NCBI GenBank assembly: GCA_963726755.1
Contig: CAVSDB010000003.1
Location: 620,001 to 684,000 of the forward strand
DNA: 64,000 bases
From: DATKIY01 sp963726755
Lineage (GTDB): Bacteria > Actinomycetota > Actinomycetes > JAHEKZ01
Reading direction: 5' to 3'
A program made the translations under genes and the position numbers. Shown one piece after another: positions 28,087-36,547 of the stretch (position 1 is its first letter; every line of letters starts with the position of its first letter). Under the pieces are notes generated by a model. It did not search any database, had not been told where the DNA came from, and saw only the letters and a list, made by a program, of their open reading frames with translations.

Positions 28087-28684
28087 CGCCGACCTCCGGC
28101 CGCAACGCTCCACCCACACCAGGCTCGAAGACACTCAAAGTGAACCGGGCGGGCTTGTCGTGCGGATTGGCGTACGAGTGCGCTACGTCGCCGGAAAAGG
28201 TTGCCGCGTCACCAACCTTGAGCTCCACCGACTGATCCGCAGCACGGATGGTGACAGTGCCCTGCTGGACCAGCACGAGTTCACGCGTCCCCCGCGTGTG
28301 AGCCTCACTGATGTAATTGTCTCGCGGACCAAGGGTCCAGTCCCACAGTTCGACCACGTCGGGGGGATGAGTTCCGGCCACCAGCACCCCACGCCCCTCT
28401 GCGTCGCTGCTCCAGAGCACCGCACCGTCGCCTCGGCGCGTGACCTGCACAGTCTGGGTCGCAGGCAACTCGACCAGCGCCGGTAGGCCAACACCGAGCG
28501 CGTCGCTGATCCGCAGGAGCGTTCCCACGCTCGGGTTGGCAAAGCCCTGCTCAACATTGACCAGCGCCCGACGGCTCACCCCGGCGACCTCCGCCAACTG
28601 GTCGAGTGTCCAGCGCCGAGACTGGCGCTCTACCTTGACCCGGTCGCCGATCGCCGTCGACAGCGCTGCTGTGTTCGCATCCAC
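28079..28684 (-). CDS. XRE-family regulator with C-terminal cupin domain
   Basis: A 201-residue regulator. Residues 10-65 are a helix-turn-helix (VKVERQSRRWTLDQLAEVAGVSRRALVNVEQG), and residues 100-185 a cupin (YISEAHTRGTRELVLVQQGTVTI, GDAATFSGDVAHSYANP). Such proteins bind a small effector in the cupin pocket. The start is taken as GTG 28684 because it lies exactly six bases after TATAAT; the ATG at 28702 would place the -10 inside the gene. It heads the operon with the B3/B4 and PaiB-like genes and probably controls it through the palindromic sites at 28694-28713. Confidence 0.86.
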   Translation of the reverse strand: MDANTAALSTAIGDRVKVERQSRRWTLDQLAEVAGVSRRALVNVEQGFANPSVGTLLRISDALGVGLPALVELPATQTVQVTRRGDGAVLWSSDAEGRGVLVAGTHPPDVVELWDWTLGPRDNYISEAHTRGTRELVLVQQGTVTIRAADQSVELKVGDAATFSGDVAHSYANPHDKPARFTLSVFEPGVGGALRPEVGDA

Positions 28685-28690
28685 GAGAGC

Positions 28691-28713
28691 ATTATAGTGC
28701 ACTATTCAGTGCA
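28691..28713 (-). promoter_or_regulatory. Leaderless promoter and AGTGCA operator of the XRE-cupin operon
   Basis: On the minus strand TATAAT (28696-28691) is followed by six bases and GTG 28684. Overlapping it is a 12-bp perfect palindrome ATAGTGCACTAT (28694-28705) and a further inverted half-site, so TGCACT and AGTGCA face each other across four bases (28698-28713). This is a good candidate autorepressor site. Confidence 0.6.
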
Positions 28714-28788
28714 TCCTCTAGGAGCCGGAATGAACCGGACGGTGGCGCCCCCCGTATTGAGGAGTACACACTCAGACTCGGAGGCGCC

Positions 28789-31107
28789 GTGCGTGCGGTT
28801 CAACGCGGCCCGCTGGCCGGGCTGATCGGTCAGTTGGTGCTGCTGGCTGTTCTCGCGGGGACGGTTGGACTCACCGCGTCCGGTTGGCTGATCGGCATCG
28901 CTTGCGCGGTGGTCACCAATACTGCGCTGGCTCGTGGACTCGCCAAGGACGGCCTCAAACGACTGGGGCCGGCCAACCGCGTAACACTCATCCGGGCCAC
29001 GCTCGTCGGCGGCGTCGCCGCGCTGATTGCAACGTCCTTGAGCCAGCCGATATCCGTGCCCACCCTCGTAGGACTGACCAGCCTCGCGCTCGTCCTCGAC
29101 GCGTTCGACGGTTGGGTCGCACGTCGCACCGAGACAGTCTCAGCGCTCGGCGGGCGATTCGACATGGAGGTTGACGCGTTCCTCATCTTCGTCCTCAGCG
29201 TGTACGTCGCACAGTCGGTTGGAGTGTGGGTACTTGCGCTGGGTGCAGCGCGCTATGTGTACGTGGCTGCCGGCTGGCTGCTGCCGTGGTTGCGCAACCA
29301 GGTGCCGTACCGATACTGGCGCAAGGTCGTCGCCGCGATCGTCGCCATAGTGCTGACAGTCGCGGCTGCTGATGTCCTGCCGTCATCCGTGACGACCGTC
29401 GCGCTCGTCGTTGCGTTGGTGCTGCTCGCGGAGTCATTCGGACGTGACGTCTGGTGGCTTTGGCGTCAACCACGGTCCGAGCCGACGCCGAGCACTGCAG
29501 CGTCGACGCTCACAACAATGCTCGCCGTGTTGCTTGTCTGGTTTGCGCTCGTCGCCCCAAACGAACTCGACAAGCTATCGCCCGGTTCCTTCGTCCGTAT
29601 CCCGCTTGAGGCCTTGCTTTTCGTTGGCGTGCTGTTCGTACTGCCACCGAAGGCGGGACGCGTTGCGGCAGTCGTCGTCGGGATCACTCTGGGAGTGCTA
29701 GCAATCCTCAAGACACTCAACATGGGTTTCTCGGCGGCACTCGGTCGGCCTTTTGACCCCCTAGTCGACTGGCGGTACTTCGGCTCTGCGGTGGGGGTGC
29801 TCGGCGACTCGATCGGTAGAACCAATGCAGTGGTCGCCACAGTGGCCATTTCACTTGCAGCCGTCGCGGTCTTGGTGTTCCTGCCGTTGTCGGTTCTCCG
29901 TCTGACCCGGATCCTGGGCACCCACCGCGCAGCATCGCTTCGGGTGAGCACCGCACTAGGGGTCGTCTGGGCCTTGTGTGCGCTAGCCGGATTGCAACTC
30001 GTACCCGGCGTTTCACTTGCCTCAGCGAGCGCTGCCAGTCTCACCGTCGACGAGGTCGCGCAGGTGTACGCCGGGATCAAGGACCAGCAGGCGTTCGAGA
30101 AGACCGCCACAGTGGACGCCTTTCGCGACACCGCTGGTTCCGACTTGCTGACCGGACTACGTGGCAAGGACGTCGTCTTCGTTTTCGTCGAAAGCTACGG
30201 ACAGGTCGCGGTTCAAGGCTCGGCCTTCTCACCCCAAGTCGACTCAGTGCTGGACACCGGAACTGGTCGGCTGCGTGCCGACGGGTATTCGGTCAAGAGC
30301 GGCTTCCTCACCTCACCAACGTTTGGTGGCATCAGTTGGCTCGCTCACTCCACCTTGCAATCTGGGCTTTGGATCGACAACCAACTGCGCTACGACGACT
30401 TGGTGGCAAGCGACCGATTTACTCTCAGCGACGCGTTCAAGCGCGCGGGTTGGCGGACTGTCAGTGATGTGCCGTCAGACAGTGGTGACTGGCCCGAAGG
30501 TACGTCGTTCTATCACTACGACAAGCTCTACAACAGTTCGAATGTCGGGTACGTCGGACCGAAGTTCAGTTATGCATCTGTCCCGGACCAATACACGCTT
30601 TCCGCGTTTCAACGACTCGAACTAGCGCAACCCAACCGCGCACCGGTTATGGCAGAGATCGATCTGGTCTCGAGCCACACACCGTGGGCGCCGTTGCCGC
30701 GCCTGATCGATCCCAGCCAACTCAGCGACGGGTCGGCGTACAACGGCATGCCCGAGCAGGGTCAAGCCCCGGCGGATGTGTGGCCCGACCCCAGCCGCGT
30801 TCAATCCGCCTACGCGCGTTCCATCGAATACTCGATGAGGTCGGTCATTTCATTTGTGAAGACGTCTCACGACAAGAACCTCGTCGTCGTTGTTCTTGGC
30901 GATCACCAGCCGGCATCGATCGTGTCCGGTCAGAACGCAAGTCACAATGTGCCGATCTCAATCATTTCCCACGATCAAGCCGTGCTGAACCAGATCTCCC
31001 CGTGGCATTGGCAGGATGGTCTGCGTCCTAGCCCAGACGCACCGGTTTGGCCGATGGACGCTTTCCGCGACCGCTTCCTCACCGCCTACGGGCCGCAATC
31101 GCGCTGA
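28789..31107 (+). CDS. CDP-alcohol phosphatidyltransferase fused to an LtaS-like phosphatase/sulfatase-fold domain
   Basis: A 772-residue membrane protein behind GGAGG and GTG 28789. Residues 60-220 carry the complete CDP-alcohol phosphotransferase signature: Asp104, Asp107-Gly108, Ala111-Arg112, Gly121, Asp125 and Asp129. About five more helices fill 240-410. Residues 455-740 are an outward-facing alkaline-phosphatase/LTA-synthase-like domain with KDVVFVFVESYGQ (metal Glu469), SPTFGGISWLAHST (candidate nucleophile), SSHTPWAPLP and VVVLGDHQPAS. The fusion could make a phospholipid on the inside and move or remove a phospho-head-group outside. It has a dedicated promoter region and is convergent with the riboflavin-like cluster. 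Confidence 0.85.
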   Translation: MRAVQRGPLAGLIGQLVLLAVLAGTVGLTASGWLIGIACAVVTNTALARGLAKDGLKRLGPANRVTLIRATLVGGVAALIATSLSQPISVPTLVGLTSLALVLDAFDGWVARRTETVSALGGRFDMEVDAFLIFVLSVYVAQSVGVWVLALGAARYVYVAAGWLLPWLRNQVPYRYWRKVVAAIVAIVLTVAAADVLPSSVTTVALVVALVLLAESFGRDVWWLWRQPRSEPTPSTAASTLTTMLAVLLVWFALVAPNELDKLSPGSFVRIPLEALLFVGVLFVLPPKAGRVAAVVVGITLGVLAILKTLNMGFSAALGRPFDPLVDWRYFGSAVGVLGDSIGRTNAVVATVAISLAAVAVLVFLPLSVLRLTRILGTHRAASLRVSTALGVVWALCALAGLQLVPGVSLASASAASLTVDEVAQVYAGIKDQQAFEKTATVDAFRDTAGSDLLTGLRGKDVVFVFVESYGQVAVQGSAFSPQVDSVLDTGTGRLRADGYSVKSGFLTSPTFGGISWLAHSTLQSGLWIDNQLRYDDLVASDRFTLSDAFKRAGWRTVSDVPSDSGDWPEGTSFYHYDKLYNSSNVGYVGPKFSYASVPDQYTLSAFQRLELAQPNRAPVMAEIDLVSSHTPWAPLPRLIDPSQLSDGSAYNGMPEQGQAPADVWPDPSRVQSAYARSIEYSMRSVISFVKTSHDKNLVVVVLGDHQPASIVSGQNASHNVPISIISHDQAVLNQISPWHWQDGLRPSPDAPVWPMDAFRDRFLTAYGPQSR

Positions 31108-31110
31108 GGG

Positions 31111-31759
31111 CTATCCAGCTGACAGCGGGACGTCAAAGGTATGTGCGCCCCGCTGTGCCTTCGTCGCCAGGTAGCGAGCATTCGCAGCAGACAGGTGTAC
31201 GCCGGTAGGCACGCGGGCGGCGACCGTCACTCCGAACCGTCGGAGTTGCTGCGCCTTGTCAGGATTGTTGCTGAACAGCGCGACTCGGGACTCCCCCAAC
31301 GCATGCAGCATCTGCGCAGCGACTAAGTAACTGCGTTCGTCTTCGCCGTGACCAAGCGCAAGATTCGCCTCGTAGGTGTCGAGCCCAGTGTCCTGCAGCG
31401 CGTAGGCATCGAGTTTGGCGTACAACCCGATGCCGCGACCTTCTTGTCGCAGGTACAACAGATAACCACCCGAGTCTGCGATGCGCTCGACGGCCTCGCG
31501 CAGTTGCGGACCACAGTCGCATCGTTCACTGCCGAATACGTCGCCGGTAAGGCACTCGCTGTGCGGTCGGACCAGCGGTGCGTGTGTGCGTTCACCGGAC
31601 GTGACAGACGCGATCCGATCTCCAACCGAAGGCGAGGTTTTCTCGACCGTCTACCAGTCCATCGAAACTGAATACGCGGGCGACCGTGAGTATCCATCGG
31701 AACCGCAGTGGCACCAACACCTGCGTGCGGATCGTCGCAGTAGGTACTGGATGAGGCAT
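31111..31759 (-). pseudogene. ribA: GTP cyclohydrolase II (RibA), frameshifted near the N-terminus
   Basis: GTP cyclohydrolase II opens GTP to the diaminopyrimidine that starts riboflavin-type pathways. ATG 31759 with GAGGAG upstream starts MPHPVPTATIRTQVLVPLRF. After FSFDGLVDGRENLA an indel near 31630 shifts to the frame with RTHAPLVRPHSECLTGDVFG and SERCDCGPQL, the three zinc cysteines, then YLRQEGRGIGLYAKL, the catalytic loop. Apart from the shift all key residues are present, and about 215 residues is right for RibA. It is the last gene of the nine-gene operon starting at 37511 and probably supplies its precursor rather than general riboflavin. Confidence 0.82.
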
Positions 31760-31767
31760 CGGTCTCC

Positions 31768-32463
31768 TCATCCTTCGGTCCGGAATCGCGGTGAAAGGGC
31801 GTAGCGCAGCAGGACGACATCGCCGATCTGACGGACCTCGGCGAGCGTCGCGCGCCGATCTGAGTTCCATGGAAAGCAGCCGTCACTCACGAATCGCTGA
31901 GCCCGGGAGTCACCGACGAAGAAGGGCGCGACCACTAGTTGGAGCTCGTCAGCGAGGTTGTCGGTAAGAAACTGTGTGTGCACCGTTCCGCCGCCCTCAA
32001 CCATCAGCCGCTCCACGCCGCGTGCACCAAGGTCTTCGCTGACCGTGCGCATCTCCACTGGTTGACCGCCATCAACGACGGTCGCCACAGGGCCGAGTCG
32101 CGAGCGGGCGGCGGATACCCCCGGGCTCGCGCAGTAGACCAGCTTCTGCGCATCACCAGCGGTGAAGAAGTCGGCGCACGCGTCTAGCTCAACCCGTGCT
32201 GTCACAGTGACCTTCATTGGCGACGGAGCCAGCCCGCGCGCGGCTCGCTCAGCTCGACGAGTCTGAGAGCGAACAAGCAGGCGCGGGTTGTCGTTCCGCA
32301 CGGTCGCCGCACCGACAAGGATCGCGTCGCACGACGCACGCACGGCGTCGACTCGGTCGAAGTCGGCGTCGTTAGACAACGCCAGACGCCGCGGCGCGGC
32401 GCTGCCGAGGTAGCCGTCGATCGACATACCGCAACTCAACAAGGTGTACGGACGGTCAGCCAT
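31768..32463 (-). CDS. RibD C-terminal-type pyrimidine reductase
   Basis: A 231-residue reductase of the RibD_C/DHFR-like fold. YTLLSCGMSIDGYLGSA, DAILVGAATVRNDNPRLLVRS and GVERLMVEGGGTVHTQFL match the NADPH-dependent 5-amino-6-(ribosylamino)uracil (or diaminopyrimidine) reductases. The deaminase domain of bifunctional RibD is absent, so it may act on the product of RibA directly, as archaeal and fungal enzymes do. Its ATG lies within the 3' end of the UPF0104 gene (eight-base overlap), and it sits eight bases before ribA. Confidence 0.85.
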   Translation of the reverse strand: MADRPYTLLSCGMSIDGYLGSAAPRRLALSNDADFDRVDAVRASCDAILVGAATVRNDNPRLLVRSQTRRAERAARGLAPSPMKVTVTARVELDACADFFTAGDAQKLVYCASPGVSAARSRLGPVATVVDGGQPVEMRTVSEDLGARGVERLMVEGGGTVHTQFLTDNLADELQLVVAPFFVGDSRAQRFVSDGCFPWNSDRRATLAEVRQIGDVVLLRYALSPRFRTEG

Positions 32464-33424
32464 GTGCGACTCCGTCGGACGGCATAGCGACGGGGACCTG
32501 CCGTGAAAGCCGCAGTTCACTGCGGCGGAACCAGGCCACTAGTACGAACGCGGCACCCGGGAGGCTGGCAACGAGCACCATGACGCCGTAGACAACGGCG
32601 GTCGCGACACCCTGCGCTGCTCCCAAACCTGCCGCACCGAATGCCCAGGCGGTCATACCCTCGCGCGGTCCCCAACCACCGACGCTGGGCAGCACCATTG
32701 CCAGCATCACAATCAGCGCCAGCGGTAACACGCGGGTGGGTGACGCAGTGGTGCCCGCCGTTCGCGCGGCAATCAAGAACGTAAGCGCGTGACCGCAGAC
32801 GACTAGCACCGAGGCGATCGAAATGCCCAGCCATGCCCTGCGCGCGAGCAGGCCGTTGCGGATATCGCTGGCTACGGCGTTCCTGACTCGTACCAATCGT
32901 GATCCGCTGCCATCACGACGAGCACGCAGCACAACCACAACGCCGACTCCCGCAGCGACGACCCCCAGCGACGCTAGGGGCATCGACGAGTGCAGCGGCG
33001 ACGGCAGCGCGAGGAGCACCACGACGGTCAACGCGACCTGTATGACTTGGCCCGCTGATCGTTCCCATGCAACGGCCCGCAACCCGAGTCCCACATCGCT
33101 CACTTCACGACCGTGGCTAACTCCGCGATGCACGTCGCCGACGACGCCGCCAGGCAGCGTGACGTTCAGGAACATCGACTGGTAGTACGCCGCGATTGCA
33201 GCGGTCATCGAAAGCTCGACACCCAGCCCTCGCGCCACGGTCTTCCAGCGCCAGGCACAACACACTGTGGTGAGTACCGCGATTCCAACCGCTGCCACGA
33301 GTGCCCGGCTATCGACTGCGCGAAGGCCGTCGAGGAACGGTCCGACACCCAGGCGCCAGAAGAGGAGGGCGAAGATCGTGGCGGCCGCCACGATGCGCGC
33401 AACTAGCCGCACGGTGCGATTCAT
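32456..33424 (-). CDS. UPF0104/lysylphosphatidylglycerol synthase-like membrane protein
   Basis: A 322-residue integral membrane protein with about eight helices of the UPF0104 family (AglD/MprF flippase-like domain). AWRWKTVARGLGVELSMTAA, YYQSMFLNVTLPGGVVGDVHRG and VLPSVGGWGPREGMTAWAFG are family signatures. Members are thought to flip or modify lipid-linked compounds. In this operon it lies between a glycosyltransferase and the reductase, with ATGA and eight-base overlaps on its two sides. A role in exporting the pathway product or attaching it to lipid is inferred. Confidence 0.82.
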   Translation of the reverse strand: MNRTVRLVARIVAAATIFALLFWRLGVGPFLDGLRAVDSRALVAAVGIAVLTTVCCAWRWKTVARGLGVELSMTAAIAAYYQSMFLNVTLPGGVVGDVHRGVSHGREVSDVGLGLRAVAWERSAGQVIQVALTVVVLLALPSPLHSSMPLASLGVVAAGVGVVVVLRARRDGSGSRLVRVRNAVASDIRNGLLARRAWLGISIASVLVVCGHALTFLIAARTAGTTASPTRVLPLALIVMLAMVLPSVGGWGPREGMTAWAFGAAGLGAAQGVATAVVYGVMVLVASLPGAAFVLVAWFRRSELRLSRQVPVAMPSDGVAHG

Positions 33425-34491
33425 ATGCGTACCCGATGCGGTTGCAACGCACGGTCCAGAACATCGGCGACGACGGAGGTCGTCGTCGACCACCGGGGTA
33501 ATGACTCGCGTCGTTCACGAGCCGCTCCCCGCCAATGCTGTCTGACTTCTGAGTCGCTGAGCCAGGTCCGGAGCGCGGCGCCCAGTGCCGCAGGGTCGTC
33601 GGGTGGAACCAACAGTCCCGGCCTGTTCCCAGCCGCGCTGCGACCTAGCGCCTGCGTCACCCCGCCGACATCGGCCGCAACAACGGGCAGGCCACGAGCC
33701 AACGCTTCGGTGACGACCATGCCGTAGGTCTCGGCGCGGGATGGGAGTACCAGCAGATCTGAACTCGCGTAAGTGCTCTCAAGACCGGAACCGATACGTG
33801 GTCCCGAGAACGACAGCCGATCGCTCAGCCCGAGCTGCTGAGCCCGACGTCGAAGGTCGTCAACGAACCCCGGGTCTCGATCCACGCTGCCCACGCACAG
33901 GCAATCCCACGACAGGTCTGCGATCGTCGCCAAAGCATCGAGCAGTACATCGTGGCCCTTGTCGTAGGTCACTGCCGCAACGCAGAGCAGCCGGTCACCC
34001 TTCTTCGTACCGGTTGCGAGCTCGGCGTAGTCGACCCCAGGCTCGGCGACGTGCACACGATCGGCTGGCAACTCGTACAAGTCAAGCAGCCGACGCCGGG
34101 TCCAGTCGCTCGTAGTGACGACGGCGGCAGCGGCCGAGAGGACGGCCGCCTCCTTCATGCGCGCGTCCGTTGCGCGACCCCCCAGCGGCATGTGCACCAG
34201 CACAACCAGGCGCAACCGATCGGTCTCTGGCACCAAGATCTCGGGAGCCGTCGAGGCGATCAGCCCGTCAATGAGCACGACGCTGCCGTCTGGCAGTCGC
34301 TGTACGACGTCGGCAAGCGAAGCGGACGACGCGACGTCGGGTTTGGGCCAGTCTCCGGGCACGGCGTGCTCGTGCACTGACCAGCCGACCGAGGTAAGTC
34401 CAGTGCAGACCCGGCGGTCGTAGACATTGCCGCCGCTTGGTCTGGCCGGATCGTCGATGCCGTCGGGGACGACGACGTGCACCACCCTCAC
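33421..34491 (-). CDS. Glycosyltransferase family 4
   Basis: A 356-residue GT-B glycosyltransferase. The acceptor half includes SGGNVYDRRVCTGLTSVGW, and the donor half has LLCVAAVTYDKGHDVLLDAL and SDLLVLPSRAETYGMVVTEALARGLPVVAADVGG with the E(x7)E motif. GTG 34491 is chosen because it gives a GTGA overlap with the PTPS-like gene; the longer ATG 34515 form would overlap by 28 bases. It likely adds a nucleotide-sugar-derived residue to the pathway intermediate. The sugar cannot be told from sequence. Confidence 0.88.
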   Translation of the reverse strand: MRVVHVVVPDGIDDPARPSGGNVYDRRVCTGLTSVGWSVHEHAVPGDWPKPDVASSASLADVVQRLPDGSVVLIDGLIASTAPEILVPETDRLRLVVLVHMPLGGRATDARMKEAAVLSAAAAVVTTSDWTRRRLLDLYELPADRVHVAEPGVDYAELATGTKKGDRLLCVAAVTYDKGHDVLLDALATIADLSWDCLCVGSVDRDPGFVDDLRRRAQQLGLSDRLSFSGPRIGSGLESTYASSDLLVLPSRAETYGMVVTEALARGLPVVAADVGGVTQALGRSAAGNRPGLLVPPDDPAALGAALRTWLSDSEVRQHWRGAARERRESLPRWSTTTSVVADVLDRALQPHRVRI

Positions 34492-34886
34492 AGCGACCGC
34501 TCGTAACTCGCCCATGCGATGTGCGATTCGTGAAGCGTGACTTGCAAACCGTTGAGCCCGCGGGCGGCGTCACCCAACGCGCCGGAGCTCACGCGATCCG
34601 CGAGTCGATCAGCGACCACCTTGGCGAGAGCTTCGGTGGACGTGTTCATCCCAGCGAACGCCGACTCGTCGTCGAGATTGCGATAGGAGAGTTCGCCCAG
34701 AACAGCGCGCAACTGCTCGGCCGCTCGACCGATGTCGACCACGATGTTGTCAGCGTCGAGGTCTGCGCGCCTAAACGTGGCGTCGACAACGTACGTCGCG
34801 CCGTGCAAGTTCTGCGCCGGTCCGAACACCTCGCCATGGAAGCTGTGGGCGATCATCATGTGGTCGCGGACGGTCACGCTGAACAC
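34488..34886 (-). CDS. 6-pyruvoyltetrahydropterin synthase/QueD-like protein with altered active site
   Basis: A 132-residue protein of the PTPS/QueD (tunnelling) fold. FSVTVRDHMMIAHSFHGEVF supplies the first zinc His. The usual CxxLHGH motif reads AQNLHGAT, so the catalytic Cys and one zinc His are missing. FAGMNTSTEALA and LHESHIAWASYE retain the pterin-binding Thr and Glu region. It could therefore bind a pterin or pyrimidine without the normal lyase chemistry, or use SFHG as a replacement ligand. GTG 34886 follows GGAGGG and lies three bases after the dehydrogenase stop. Confidence 0.82.
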   Translation of the reverse strand: MFSVTVRDHMMIAHSFHGEVFGPAQNLHGATYVVDATFRRADLDADNIVVDIGRAAEQLRAVLGELSYRNLDDESAFAGMNTSTEALAKVVADRLADRVSSGALGDAARGLNGLQVTLHESHIAWASYERSL

Positions 34887-34889
34887 GAG

Positions 34890-35906
34890 TTACTGCCCTC
34901 CATACGTGATGGTGTGGCACAGCGCAGCTAACTTCCCCGCTGCTAGCTGCGGCATGACGTCCGGGAGTTCGTCGAAGCGTGACTCACCAGTGAGCAGGGC
35001 GTCGAATGCCGGGTCACGCAGCAGGTCGAGTGCGAGTACGAGTCGATCGGTCGTCGTTCGACGAGCGCTCCGCGCGGGAGAGACGGTGCCGACCTGGCTA
35101 GCGCGGATACCGAGTCGGCTCGAGTGGAACGCGCCACCGAGTGAAAGCTGAACCTCGACGTCGCCGTACCAACTGAGGTCGATGACCTCACCCTCGGGTG
35201 CCAGCAGGTCAAGCGACCGTTGGAGTCCGGCAGACGTTGCACTCGTATGCACGACCAAGTCGCGACCGTCGTTAGCCTCAGCTGGCAACGCGAAGTCGAC
35301 ACCAAGTGCCGCCGCGACATCGGCGCGGCTGGCATCGACGTCAACGAGCGTGACTTGCAATGCCGGGAAGCGACTAAGCAACCGCGCGACGCAACAGCCG
35401 ACCATCCCGGCGCCGACAACCGTGACGCGATCCCCCAACAGCGGCGCGGCATCCCAGAGTGCATTGACGGCCGTCTCGACGGTGCCAGCGAGAACGGCTC
35501 TTTCGGGTGGCACCCCCTCTGGCACCACGGTCACTGCACTGGCCGGCACGACGTAGGCGGTTTGGTGCGGATACAGACAGAAGACGGTGCGACCGAGTAG
35601 CTCCGCCGGACCCTGCTCGACAGCACCTACGTTCAGGTATCCGTACTTGACCGGTCCGGGGAAGTCACCCTCTTGGAAGGGTGCCCGCATCGCCGCGTAC
35701 TGCTCGGGCGGCACACCGCCACGAAAGACCAGTGACTCGGTACCCCGACTGACTCCGGAACGGCGCGTACGCACAAGAACGTCGCCGGGGCCGGGATCGG
35801 TCAGGGCTACCGACCGAATCTCCCCGCAACCAGGCTCGCGGAGCCAGAACGCTTGTGCGTCGTCCGGCACAGCCTCACCTCGCCAATCGTCGGTCCGAGA
35901 CGTCAT
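34890..35906 (-). CDS. Zinc-type alcohol dehydrogenase-like oxidoreductase
   Basis: A 338-residue medium-chain dehydrogenase/reductase. The Rossmann motif VTVVGAGMVGCCVARLLSRFP and LVDVDASRADVAAALGVDFA bind NAD(P). The N-terminal half (RRSGVSRGTESLVFRGGVP) lacks the GHE zinc motif and the structural cysteine lobe of classic alcohol dehydrogenases. A close zinc-free or single-zinc subtype of the family is likely. Its ATG 35906 overlaps the anti-sigma stop (ATGA). The substrate is probably an intermediate of the RibA/PTPS pathway. Confidence 0.82.
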   Translation of the reverse strand: MTSRTDDWRGEAVPDDAQAFWLREPGCGEIRSVALTDPGPGDVLVRTRRSGVSRGTESLVFRGGVPPEQYAAMRAPFQEGDFPGPVKYGYLNVGAVEQGPAELLGRTVFCLYPHQTAYVVPASAVTVVPEGVPPERAVLAGTVETAVNALWDAAPLLGDRVTVVGAGMVGCCVARLLSRFPALQVTLVDVDASRADVAAALGVDFALPAEANDGRDLVVHTSATSAGLQRSLDLLAPEGEVIDLSWYGDVEVQLSLGGAFHSSRLGIRASQVGTVSPARSARRTTTDRLVLALDLLRDPAFDALLTGESRFDELPDVMPQLAAGKLAALCHTITYGGQ

Positions 35907-36547
35907 GTCGTAACGGGGATGTCCAAGAGCACTGATCCATTCGCCTTCGTCAATGTCACGTTCGTGATCGCGTCCGGTGACGCGTCGGCTGTCCCCGACA
36001 CGTGCGCGGTGCCCAGGTACTCCGCTCGCCATTCGACAATGGTCTGGGTTTGACCATCAGACGTCCGCACCAACAAGACACAGTCAGTATCCAGTGGCAC
36101 TCCGCTGACTGCGATCGTGAGTTCGCTGCCGCCACGAGCTGGCGCAATGTCTGCCGTTGCTGACAGTCCAGCGGCCGACGCGCTTGCCGTGATCACGTGG
36201 TCGGGACCAGAAACAGCGATCCCAACCCCCACGCCGAGGATGACCACGACTACGGCAGCAGCCGCAACCAGGATGAGTTGGACGCGGGTGCGGCTTTGTT
36301 CATGCTCCCGCTCCGCTGAGGCGGCGTCGAGGATCCGTCGTAAATGCAACTCGCTACCCGGCACTGTCGGTGCACTGGAAACATCAGCCGCGGTCACCGT
36401 TCCCATGACCGACAGAACTTGTCGAAGCGAAGCCTGCTCAGCCGCACACTCGGGGCACGTCGCGATGTGTGTGCTCGTCCCCTCGTCGAGGTCGGCACCG
36501 GTGAGCATCGCGGCCGCGATCTCTTCTTGAACTTCTCGGCAGTTCAC
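35903..36547 (-). CDS. Membrane anti-sigma factor with zinc-binding motif (RskA-like)
   Basis: A 214-residue protein. The cytoplasmic N-terminus has HIATCPEC (HxxxCxxC), the zinc-associated anti-sigma motif. One membrane helix follows at about residues 90-115 (LILVAAAAVVVVILGVGVGIA), then an external beta domain of about 95 residues. It should hold the adjacent ECF sigma factor inactive until a signal triggers release. Its GTG overlaps the sigma stop (GTGA) and its stop overlaps the dehydrogenase ATG, so regulation is built into the operon. Confidence 0.85.
   Translation of the reverse strand: MNCREVQEEIAAAMLTGADLDEGTSTHIATCPECAAEQASLRQVLSVMGTVTAADVSSAPTVPGSELHLRRILDAASAEREHEQSRTRVQLILVAAAAVVVVILGVGVGIAVSGPDHVITASASAAGLSATADIAPARGGSELTIAVSGVPLDTDCVLLVRTSDGQTQTIVEWRAEYLGTAHVSGTADASPDAITNVTLTKANGSVLLDIPVTT

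Noticed and set aside
31111..32463. Ordinary riboflavin operon
   Set aside because: ribB, ribH, ribE and the RibD deaminase domain are absent, and the genes sit in a sigma-controlled glycosyltransferase operon. No FMN riboswitch-like sequence was seen upstream of it.
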